From NCBI GenBank assembly GCA_000310025.1, contig FN649745.1, forward strand, positions 537,441 through 601,440: DNA of 64,000 bases, in the 5' to 3' direction. The notes under the pieces were generated by a model, which saw only the letters and a program-made list of their open reading frames with translations, searched no databases and was not told the DNA's origin. Shown here piece by piece: positions 55,001-64,000 of this stretch (position 1 is its first letter; each line of letters opens with the position of its first letter). The DNA comes from Ectocarpus siliculosus. Its lineage: Eukaryota > Sar > Phaeophyceae > Ectocarpales > Ectocarpaceae. Position numbers and translations under genes: made by a program.

Positions 55001-58000
55001 CGCGTTAATCTACGTCACACATCTCGCGACGTTGCCGTGCAATGCTTATCCCTGTTTTGTTTTTGTCGTGCGATGCGAGACACCGACCGACCCACCCGTT
55101 CCCTCCCAACACTCTGCCCTATCGAACCGCCCCCCCCGCCCTCGCAGGACAATGACGGCACGGCGGCAGCGGTCCCAGCAGGGGGAGCGTTGGTAGCCCG
55201 AACCCCTCGCCACCTCGTGCTCCAGGACCGTATCCTGGCCGGGAGGACCGGCGAGAACGCCGGCGCCGCGTGCGGCTTGGCTGTGCTCCAGGGAGTGGGC
55301 GGTGGGGCGGGGGGGGATGCCGCGGAGGCGGCGGCCGCCCCGCCGCCGGTGGTGCTGGCGGTGGCGTACAGGGAGGGGTGGGTGGACATCGCGCTGGTGC
55401 CGGCGGGCGTCAGTCCCAGGTGGGATGCGTGAACACACAATAGGAGTAGTAGTTTTTATCGTGCTGCCGTTGTGTAGTTTTGGTACATTCCGCGGGTCGG
55501 AGTCAAGCACTCGCCGGTGCATGTTTAGTTGGCGACGTCCAAATATTTTGCTGTTTTATCAGCTGTTCCCTTTGTCACCGATATCTACCGCGTCCCTGTC
55601 GCCAGGAAGCGGGCGTGTCACCACCCCGCCCGCGTCCCCTCCTCTCAAATTCCCGATACAAACATTTCTCGGCTCCTCTCTCACCCACCAAAACAACGTG
55701 AATCAACAACACGACTCGCGTGAATTGACCTGCCTACATCATGTGTACCACCCACAGGTGGTCCGAACGCGCTGGCCAGCGCGTCTCGTGCGCCGCCGCC
55801 GCGGCCGGGGGGAGCGGGGGAGAGACATCGGGGGCCGTCCTGGAGAGCCTGGATCTCGCCGAGCGCGTGGAGGACAAGACCGCCAGGAGGAGGCAGGGGC
55901 TGTCGCTCTCGGCGGGGGGGTCGGCGTCGTGGACGCTCCTGGCCGCCACGCCGTGCAGGGTGGCCTCTGTCACGGTGACGTGGGCGGGTCGTATCCAGAG
56001 GGCGGCGGAGCGCGCGAGGGAGGTGTGTGTGTGTGTGTGTATGTGTGTGTGTTTTTTTTACTGTTGGCATCCACCGGCTGACCAATGAAAACGCGTGTCG
56101 GGGAGGTAAGGGGGGCATCGTTACGTTTTTGCTGCCTTTAGCCAGCTGTTAGAACACGCGTCCTCGAGAGGTCGGGGGGTGGTCTGTCTGTCTTGACGAC
56201 TCTTTGCCCTCTCTGGAGAGCGATAGCTTATCGCTCTGGGCGGTGCTATGTATGAAGTACCCCAAAGTCTGTTGGTTATCTCTTTCGTTTGGAATTTCGG
56301 CCTCCCCGTGATGTTTGTGCGGTCCGGCAGTCCTCCTGCCGTGTACGGCGTTTCGTTCGAATTTGTTTTCGACCTGCGTGAGGGGACGTCCGTCGCATCC
56401 TGCGCAGATAGCTGGCTAACTCTGCCGTATGCTTCTGATCGCATGCGTCTGGCGATAGATGGTCGGGTGTTTTCCGTTCCTCTTGGCGTGTGACGTGGTG
56501 GTCCGTCCATCAAGTCTGCCCTTCCCTGATGTCCTGATTTTACCCTTTGCGGGTGTAGCTCACTTAAGGGTAAGCGTGTTGCCCCTTTACGTATGTAGCT
56601 CTCTCTCTCTCTCTCTCTCTGTTCTGCCTGTCTCTGGTGTATCTGTCTCGATGATCCTAGACCTGATCTCCTCCGCATCATCCAGACTACCTCCTCCTCG
56701 ACTCGCTGGCGTGTTTCCCTGGTGTCCACCCTTGCTCATGGTGTCGTCCCTCCTGTCTTTCGTGTGTGCCCCTTGCGTGCCTGCCGTGTCTGCGTCTCGT
56801 TCGACTGCCTTACCTGCCTTGCACCCTTGTCGCCACCGTTCCCCCCACGATGGAACTCCTCCGCCATACGTCCAATGATACACCCGCCCTGTTTCCTGTT
56901 TCTGCCCCCCGACGCCCTCACCCCTATGAAGCGCGCCGCCCAGGATCGACCGGGAACAAACAGCAGTTCCGGCAGCGGCCGCCTCGACGGAGATCTGCGA
57001 GCGGTGTTGCGCGAGCGGCCGGACTCCCAAGTCAACGAGGTTCTCTTTGTGCCCCGTTGCTCATCGGGGCGTATCGTAGGGGTTGTCCCCGTCGACAGTC
57101 CCATCGTCGGGCACTTGGCGATGGCGAGGCTGGCCGGGGGGCATGTGGAGATGGTCAACGTGGGCGTCATGACCCTGCAGGCGAGCATGTCTTGTGTCTG
57201 TGTCTTTCGACGGGGGGGGGAGGGAATTCGTTTTACGTGCGCCCTTGGTGATTGATGGTCAGCTGTGCATTGTGGAGCTTGGGGTTTTGCTTGTTTTGGT
57301 CGTGCAAGGAGAGGCGTGTGACTAAAACTAGGTGATGTGCCCCCGAAAGCGTTGTTTTGTTGCTGCTGCTGCTGCTGCGAAAAGGTGATGGTCACCGAAG
57401 CTCTTGTTAGTGTTGAACGTGCTTTGGTATCGCACTTGGTTGTTGGTACAGCATCGCTTTTCGTGTGCCGCTGTGGGAGGGCTAAGGGCCGAACGTCAGC
57501 GTCAACTGCCGTTGCAGGACCGGCGTGTGAGAAATCTTCGTGATTTTCTCGCACCCTGTTCTCCCCGACGTCGTCCCTGACAAGACACCTTTACTTTTCC
57601 GGCCCGCTGCGCCTGCTTCGTGCTGCTTGTGGGTTGGGCACATACTACAGGCAACAGAGGTTGCCTCTGCCGCAAAGCGCGCGGAAGCCCAGGACACTCC
57701 GGGCAGAGGGGACATGCTTCCCCGCTTTGAGGTAGGGTGATGCGTTTGCCCAGGTATAGATGTTTTACATGTAGATGTGGCTGATGTGCCGCGTGCTAAG
57801 CCGACGTGCCGCCCCTGTTTTTTTGTGACGTAGTCGATGCGCCGCAGGACGCAGTACTGCGGGGCAAGTCGTTAGCTCGTTAACGGTGCTCTCTTATTCT
57901 ACGTTCATCGCTCTCTCTCCCTCCCTCGCCGTCTCCCCCTCCCCCACCACGCCCCAGGCGGCGTTGCAAAAGGCGAAGAAGGACATCGGCGAGCTGCAGG

Positions 58001-60941
58001 CGAACAGACCCTTGGCATTGGCGGCGGGCCACCTGAAAATGTCCCAGCTTGACCAGAAGGGGGTCCGTGTTGTCGAGGAGCAGGCCGACAGGCTAGTCGA
58101 CGGCGGCGTAGTCGTGTTAGAAAAGCTGCACCTCAAGGTGAGAAATCTACGCACTGCACGCGGTCGTATTGTTTTTGTGGGCTACAACGGCGGTGTTAGG
58201 GGGTGGACTCTGCCGAAACAGTGGCGAGGCGTTAAGGTGACCGGGGGGGGGGGGGGGTAGTTCGTGGGTTTTTACGTTTTGAATCACCTGTTTGTGTTCG
58301 TGTGTGGGCTCGGAGTGGGTCAGTACTAGGCATGTTCGAGAGGCTGCGCAACAATCCTATTTTGGAAACCACGGCGGTAACGCTAGCAGGGGTGGGGGGA
58401 TTAGCGATGCAGAGCCGTGCGTAGTTGTTCGGGAGGGGGGGGGAGGGCGCACTCATTTGTTGTTTGCTTGCAACATGGCCGCTTTAACCTTTCTTTGACC
58501 AAGCATGTAGTACGAGACGTCTCTACTCCAGATAGAGACGCCTTCTACGGTTGGGTCCTGTATGCGTTTCTCTGTAGTTGCATCGTCCATGTTCCACAGA
58601 TCTCTCTTGATTTCGTCTGTCCCTCTCCTGTTAAGCATTTTGTAACCATCTACCCCTTTCCGGTATGCGATCGTCTCGTCATTCGCTAATTGTTTTTTTC
58701 TTCCAAACTTAGTCGTGTCACATCCATCTGTTTTCTCCATTTCTTTGCCCTCAAATCGTCCAATTTCCCTGTTCAAAGACAGTTCATATTTTGGAGGGGG
58801 GGGGGAGTGAGAGGTTGAAACTCTAGTAGCTCCGGTGGGCCTTGGAAATATCCCTGGGTCTTTCAGACCACCTTCCCCTGTCGAGCGCGAACGAATTCCT
58901 TTGTCCTACTCGAGCCGATTTTCGACTGTGCGGTGGTCGCGTCTCGAGCACATGGCCCAGCCCTTCTCTCATTTCCGTATAACCTCGGACGCTCCCTCCC
59001 TTCGGAAGAAAGTCCCCTTCGAGGGCACGATACAGGCGGGAATGTGGGCATCCTGATCGGCGTAATTGTTTTGAGGATTCTGTTATTATCGGCCGCGGAT
59101 GATGTAGCGTGAAGCAGCCTGAAAAAGTCTGTGTATATGTACATGCCCCCCCTCCGTTCTATGCCTAGATGAGTAGGCGACTCGAAACTCTTACGGAGGT
59201 GTATGAGCACCAATCGGGCCTGGTGAAGGGGACGGCGAGGGAGATCGCGAGCCTGAGAAACGGGCAGGAGGACAAGACGGAATGGGCGGAGGAGATCAAC
59301 GGCATGGCCGACGAACAGAGGGTGAGTCCTGAGGGGGAAACGAGAGAGAGAGAGGGGGGGGGGGGGGGGGGTTGCGAGCGAGCAGCATACCTGGGTTTTG
59401 TTCTGGTTTCTCGTTTTGCGACCAAGGGTAGTGTAACCCGTTTTTTTTCGTGCAAGGGTCAGGTAGTTATTCCCAACTCATCTGGTGAAATAGGCCAAGG
59501 TTTCGAAGCTAATATGGAAAGCACGCGAGTGAGGTTTGTAGATTTCTCGGACCACACGGACATCCCGTTCAACTCAGGTCTGCGTCTTATTAAGGCGACA
59601 GAGACCGCCATCTATCTTGTCCAAATTCGATGCTTGCACGTTCGATTTGTTGCCGTGAAACTCCGCCCCATCCTGATTGGTTCGTTTCCTGGAGCTAGCT
59701 CTTCGTGCGTAGAGCGAGTGGTGCGGAGGGATACATTGGGCAGGCCGTCTTTTCCCGAAAGTTGGGTAGGAACGATGACGTTGTGAAAGTACTTGCCGGC
59801 ACATTTTGTTTGTGCGGGTGTTTCCACAGCCGAACCTCCCACCCCCTTTAAAACCCTGGCTTGTTGGGTGTAGCTTCTTCGTTTGCGTCCGTGCTGAATC
59901 GTGAGTTTTGCTAGATCTTGCCAGAACAACGCCAGAGAGCCACGGCGGGTGTGACCCGCGCAACAAGATCGCCCGTATTGTACGACCTTTTTTTGTTTGT
60001 TTGTTTTGCTGCTTTTTGGTTCTCTTTTCTTACGAGACAATCAGTCAAGGGTGATCGTCTGTTGCAAACGACTGTTTTTTACTTTCTCGAAATTCCTCTG
60101 AAAACGGGGTCCGGCCAATAAAAACACATCCTCCTTCCCGCCCGCGCTTGGCTGCTATTCTCCCCCTCGTGCCTCGTCGTTGATTCGCGGACCGTCGCCG
60201 CACCGGGTTCAGGCGAGGTCGGCCGGTGTCCTCGCGGTCGTGCAGGCGACAAGGCCGAACGTCTCGCCCGCCGAGCGCGCCTTCATGTCGGAGATGAAGG
60301 AAATGGAGAACTACACCGACCGACAGCAGGTCGGTCCGCATGAGGGTTGGTCTTGCTGCGCCTAAGCGTTGTGTTGGTTGTTGAGGCGGTAGAGGTGGTG
60401 GTTGTTGAGGCGGTAGAGGTGTTGGTTGTTAATCGCTCACGCCTTCGCTGTTGCCAAGAAACATGTGATTGGCATGGATTGGTCTTGCCGGGCTACACTG
60501 TGCTCAAGATCTGCCCCGAAATAGACCCAGCACAGGAGCGACTAGCAGCGGTGGTCGAGTGTGGTCATGAAGCCGGCACCAAGCCATTATATCCCCCGAA
60601 TCACGCACTAGTATCACATCCCCTTTGTGCACGGCTCCAAACCTGTTTAACTTGAAAATGCTCCAAATCTGTTCAACTTGAACATGGGGCAGGTGAAGAT
60701 TGAGCCCGCAGCGAAGCAAGTCGAAGAGCTGTGCATGGCGGAGAGGGAGGCCGAAGACTTCCTCGTGCGGGAAGCGCAGGGTTTAGGGACCGGCGGCAGG
60801 GGGGCGGGGTTGTCAGAGCGGGAGACGAGGGACGTTTGGAACATGCTCCAGGCCGACAGGGAGAGGATCTTGAACCTCGTCCGGCGGATGAAAACGGCGC
60901 TCGCTCGCCTCGACGAGCTCGGCGTTCGGAAGGATGGATAA
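52020..60941 (+). CDS. NUP88: Nucleoporin Nup88-like protein
   Basis: Eleven exons: 52020-52862, 53657-53824, 54705-54794, 55148-55419, 55758-56022, 56944-57180, 57651-57731, 57958-58137, 59169-59321, 60213-60329, 60693-60941; 2,655 nt, phases matching, 884 aa. The start is the first ATG in frame after the divergent promoter. Residues 1 to about 625 look like the Nup88/Nup82 beta-propeller: IKGLQFSPSGHSLLIWGE, VHAAWHPASDGCVTLLT, WQRFTIWIAKKDGSVGALCP, then HLAMARLAGGHVEMVNV. Residues about 626-884 are charged helices predicted as coiled coil, the part that in Nup88 assembles with Nup214/Nup62-type subunits on the cytoplasmic face of the pore. Length is somewhat above animal Nup88 (about 740). 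The intron after 57180 needs a GC donor (CAG|GCGAGC). The acceptor at 53657 was chosen because it keeps phase; an earlier one near 53496 is possible. Confidence 0.83.
56023..56051 (+). repeat. (GT)n microsatellite at a Nup88 donor
   Basis: The GT run begins exactly at the donor of the exon ending at 56022, so the 5' splice site is the first repeat unit. Confidence 0.9.
56603..56621 (+). repeat. (CT)n microsatellite
   Basis: A dinucleotide CT run within the large Nup88 intron 56023-56943. Confidence 0.8.
60376..60430 (+). repeat. 24-bp tandem repeat in Nup88 intron
   Basis: Two and a third copies of GGTTGTTGAGGCGGTAGAGG plus four bases, about 45 bases after the donor of the exon ending at 60329. 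Confidence 0.85.
60635..60686 (+). repeat. 26-bp tandem duplication before the last Nup88 exon
   Basis: Two adjacent copies of a 26-bp unit (CTCCAAA.CTGTT.AACTTGA plus five bases) end six bases before the acceptor of the final exon at 60693. Confidence 0.85.
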
Positions 60942-63089
60942 AAGTTGATGAATAGTTGTTCTTCGTGCGGGTATATTTGTTGGTGGTGGTGTGCTTCTGT
61001 TTTGTTACTCTTGAGCTGCGCGGAGGAGAGGACTTCCCGTTTTCGCGTATTTTTCCGTCTTGCTCTTTTCCCTAGTGAGGCAAAACAGGCTGCCGCTCTC
61101 ATAGTCTCCCGAACATGCTTCTTGTGCTGTCGGCGATGGTCTTGGCTGGTCTCTGGGTTCTCTCGCGGTCTCTCGTAAGACACGGCATTGACATTGTAAC
61201 ACGCACCATCGTAGGAGGCAACAATATCGGCGCCCCTGGAAGACGTGACTTGAGCCTGTTCCACCGGGGAGCTGCGATCGGGTGAGGTGGTGACTACATA
61301 ACACTCCTCCTGCTGTGATGTTTCAATGGGGAGGTTGTTATCTTATTGGTTGGTTTCCGGACTGATCTTCCTTGTCGATATCAATCGGAGGCTGTTGTTG
61401 CGTTGGTGAACCTTGGTGGTTATGAAATTACCCTTGTTGTGCCACCCTGTGAATTTTGTGTTGGGATTTGTGCACGCTGCTCCTTGTCAGACTGAGGCTT
61501 GTGACAAAACTTGCCGGCAACAACCACACGTTTGTCATGATGTTGAGGTTCCGTCGTTGGAAGTAACTACACCAATTGTGTGAAATTGAATGTGGGACGC
61601 CGGGCGCGCTGAGGACAAGAGTCAGAGAGGACACCCACTAGTGTGTCGTTTTAAAAATGACTTAAAACGCAACTGCCTGCACAACGTGCAAGTAGGCGCG
61701 ACAGGATTGAGGGCAACACGTTTCAGTACGTGTTCGTTCGTGCTGGTCTTCTTGTTTGTGCGACTCTGTGTGTATCACTGCCTGCGTTTTCGATTTTTCA
61801 CTTTGTTTGGCATCCTGTGTATGCAACGTATGCATGATTGTTGGGGCTACAGAAGAACCCGGAACGGAACACCTCGCTGCCAGTATAAGGATGCCAAGGT
61901 GTAACCAGGGGATGTACCTCTCTCTCCGTCCCGTCATGTTGACTTCCAGTTTCATTATTACCTCACTTAGCGTGTTGAAGGGAGCGGAGGGCTTCAGAAT
62001 ATCTGCTTCCGACTTAAATTATTTGGCGGACCCTTTGGGTCCAATATATTTGAGTATATTATTGTTCTGGGTAAGTTAGCCTGCGACCACGGGAATCGAC
62101 TGCGTCAAGTGTTAGATCAGTACGGATAGATGAACGTAGAGATACCGGAATGGTGTTTGTGTGAAGACAACAACAACAACAAATATAACATACATACCAT
62201 AGTTATATTAGTTGTCCTTTCCTCTCATCGCTACCACCCTACACGCGGCACGACGACGACGAACTCAGGGCGAGCTTGCAGACTCCCCTCTTCCCGTTGA
62301 TAACGACGGCGGTTGCCTTCTACGCGGTCGGAGCCCTCGGGACTCCGGCTGTGGCTGTTCCTCCTGCCTTCGAGGCTCATGAGGAAGACGTCAATACCGA
62401 CGGCGATCAAGGCGTGGTCCGACGGTCGACACGGCCTCCCGTGCCTCTGCGTTTGCTACTCAACATGGTTCCCGGCTGTTGGCATCGTCGGGCGGTTCAA
62501 CTCTTTCAGGTGCGTTCAATGCTCAGGCCGTGGTAGTATCGTATCATCGTACATGCTGCGTGGGTTACCCACACCTCCGCTTGCTGATAAATGTCCGAAC
62601 ATCCGAACATCGCCAGCGGGACAAACTGACTCTCATGGAAAAAATCATGAAGGGCGCTGGTATCCTCCCTGCTGTCGAACGCTCGAGTCTGGCAACCGGA
62701 CGGAGTGGTATGCGTGGCGACGTGTACAAGATTATCCTTGGTTGTAACAACTCGAGGACTGGTGCGCCAAGGTGTTACCTTGCAATTCATCTTACCCGTA
62801 GCTTCCGAGTACCTGGTACAAGTGACGAGGAGATATCTCTGCTTGTTGCGCTAGCGACCGCGCAAGTCCAGAGCGAGCAAGTACTTCCAAACCACGAGAT
62901 AAATGAGGAGTCTTGAGTACCGGTAGACGCGGAACAGCGTCATCGTGAAGATAGAAAAAACAATAGCATGAACGCGTGCGAGTAAGTAAAAGAGAGTGTA
63001 TGACATAATTTCTTCCATCAACCTGGCGTTCATGCTCGGCTGCGAACGATTGATTTTTTTCTCGGACACAAACACCAAGGGCTCGAGCT
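60942..63089. other. Intergenic region downstream of Nup88
   Basis: This 2.1-kb stretch carries the Nup88 3' UTR and possibly an uncalled exon: around 62190-62520 two overlapping plus frames stay open and both end near a TTTCAG|GTGCGT splice-like site. I could not link either to a start or to the downstream gene. Confidence 0.4.
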
Positions 63090-63467
63090 ATGCTGCTGGG
63101 CTCGACCGATCCAACGGTCTTCTTCTTCTTGCTCATGGTGGTGTCCGTCAGCCTTACCCTATCCAAGGCTATCCGTGACTTTGAGCGATCGACACAGAAA
63201 GCAGCACCAAGCCCTTCTCCCGATGAAAGCTCGCCAGTGGCAAGAGCGGTAGCGGCAAAAGGCTTCATCATCAGATTTTGGGAGAGATTGACATGTGGCG
63301 GTATTGGTGGGGTTGGAGGCGGGGGAGTAGCAGGAGTTGTGCCGAAGGCCGGCGGTGTCTACACGAAGACGAAGTCGATGCTCAAGAAGATCACCGTCGC
63401 GAGCTTAGCTGTGATTGCGGTGGTGATGTCGACGGTGGTGAGGAGCTTCCGCAAGAGGGGACCGTAG
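63090..63467 (+). CDS. Hypothetical small protein with two TM segments
   Basis: A single open frame of 125 residues from ATG at 63090 to TAG at 63465. An in-frame TGA lies about 40 bases upstream with no good acceptor between, which supports this start. Two hydrophobic helices are visible: residues about 8-29 (TVFFFLLMVVSVSLTL) and about 99-118 (ITVASLAVIAVVMSTVV). They flank a Ser/Pro-rich segment and a Gly/Val-rich loop (GGIGGVGGGGVAGVV). The C-terminus is basic (RSFRKRGP). I do not recognise a family; it could be an organelle or ER membrane protein, or the last exon of a longer gene. Confidence 0.42.
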   Translation: MLLGSTDPTVFFFLLMVVSVSLTLSKAIRDFERSTQKAAPSPSPDESSPVARAVAAKGFIIRFWERLTCGGIGGVGGGGVAGVVPKAGGVYTKTKSMLKKITVASLAVIAVVMSTVVRSFRKRGP

Positions 63468-64000
63468 TCAACGTGAGAAAAATCACTCCGAGTTTTTCCT
63501 GCCTCATTACGCCGGCGGTGTGAGCCAAAAATGAGAGTTGTAACGTTAACGTTGTAACCCTTGACTTAAAACGAGTTGGTCCGCAGCTGGGAAGGGATCA
63601 CCAAAGTGGTGTTGAGAAGAACAGGATTCCCTCGTAGGTTACGGCGGAAAGTCTGCCATTTTTTACGGGTATAAATAGCAGACACACGTGGCGGCCGCCT
63701 ATTATAGTATATCTTGAACAAGGCCTCGACCACATGTTTTCAACCGTAAAAGGCACTGGGGTGCCCGCACGTTTCCCACTTTTCTTGTGATTGTTGAGCA
63801 GTCACGGAGCGAGTTGCGTTCTTCTGTTGTTTTTCGTGTACGGTTGTTGTGTGAGCGCACGAGCGTGGTAGAGCACCCAGTCGCCCTCGGTAGGTGCTAC
63901 ATGTTCCAAAGCCAGATCTCAAGCAGTGCCATGCGGAATCAACATTGAAGAACTCATCTTGAACTGCGTCAACCGCATCCGTCCCCTCTTCCCCTGCACT
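63468..64000. other. Window end with TATA box and possible next gene
   Basis: After the small TM gene there is a clear TATA box. An unfinished plus frame then runs open from about 63873 to the last base. The frame has no ATG of its own, so if coding it is an exon continuing outside the window. Confidence 0.3.
63670..63677 (+). promoter_or_regulatory. TATA box
   Basis: TATAAATA in a GC-richer context, with transcription expected near 63700. It would serve a plus-strand gene starting near the window's right edge. A short 18-codon ATG frame at 63734 would be an upstream ORF. Confidence 0.45.

Overview
The window reads as intron-rich nuclear DNA of a photosynthetic stramenopile, most likely a brown alga of the Ectocarpus type (inference). 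The grounds are many introns of several hundred bases with GT-AG (twice GC-AG) borders, abundant microsatellites, a heterokont-style plastid-targeting leader on one enzyme, and Sanger-era scaffold gaps. I see no bacterial operon structure. Gene models below were built by joining open frames at splice sites. Four multi-exon models close in frame from ATG to stop.

Layout: (1) bases <2-2208, plus strand, the 3' part of an unrecognised acidic, Ser-rich protein with a coiled coil. (2) 3498-24451, minus strand, a giant 13-exon BEACH protein of the neurobeachin/LRBA class, about 5,144 residues (ConA-like, PH-BEACH, BEACH, WD40). (3) 24452-28144, about 3.7 kb without a recognisable gene, holding short repeats and a possible relic. 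(4) 28145-37438, plus strand, an approximately 18-exon protein with PDZ, PX and VPS9 domains, a candidate endosomal Rab5-family exchange factor. (5) 38335-43590, plus strand, a 7-exon aldo/keto reductase resembling plant chloroplast pyridoxal reductase PLR1. (6) 44876-51673, minus strand, a 9-exon HBS1 translational GTPase. (7) 52020-60941, plus strand, an 11-exon Nup88-like nucleoporin. (8) 63090-63467, plus strand, a possible small two-TM protein, followed by a TATA box and possibly the start of a further gene.

The genes are housekeeping functions rather than a pathway. BEACH proteins and PX/VPS9 proteins both act on endosomal membranes, and these two genes are divergent across the 3.7-kb spacer. 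HBS1 (ribosome rescue) and Nup88 (mRNA/protein export) are head-to-head with only 346 bp between start codons, a probable shared promoter.

Two assembly gaps are present. The 100-N gap at 7126-7225 appears false: both flanks are low-quality re-reads of each other across a poly-G run. The 181-N gap at 45084-45264 lies inside a G homopolymer. The most notable biological items are the PDZ-PX-VPS9 architecture, a decayed tandem copy of an HBS1 exon end, two GC-AG introns, and homopolymer C tracts serving as polypyrimidine tracts.
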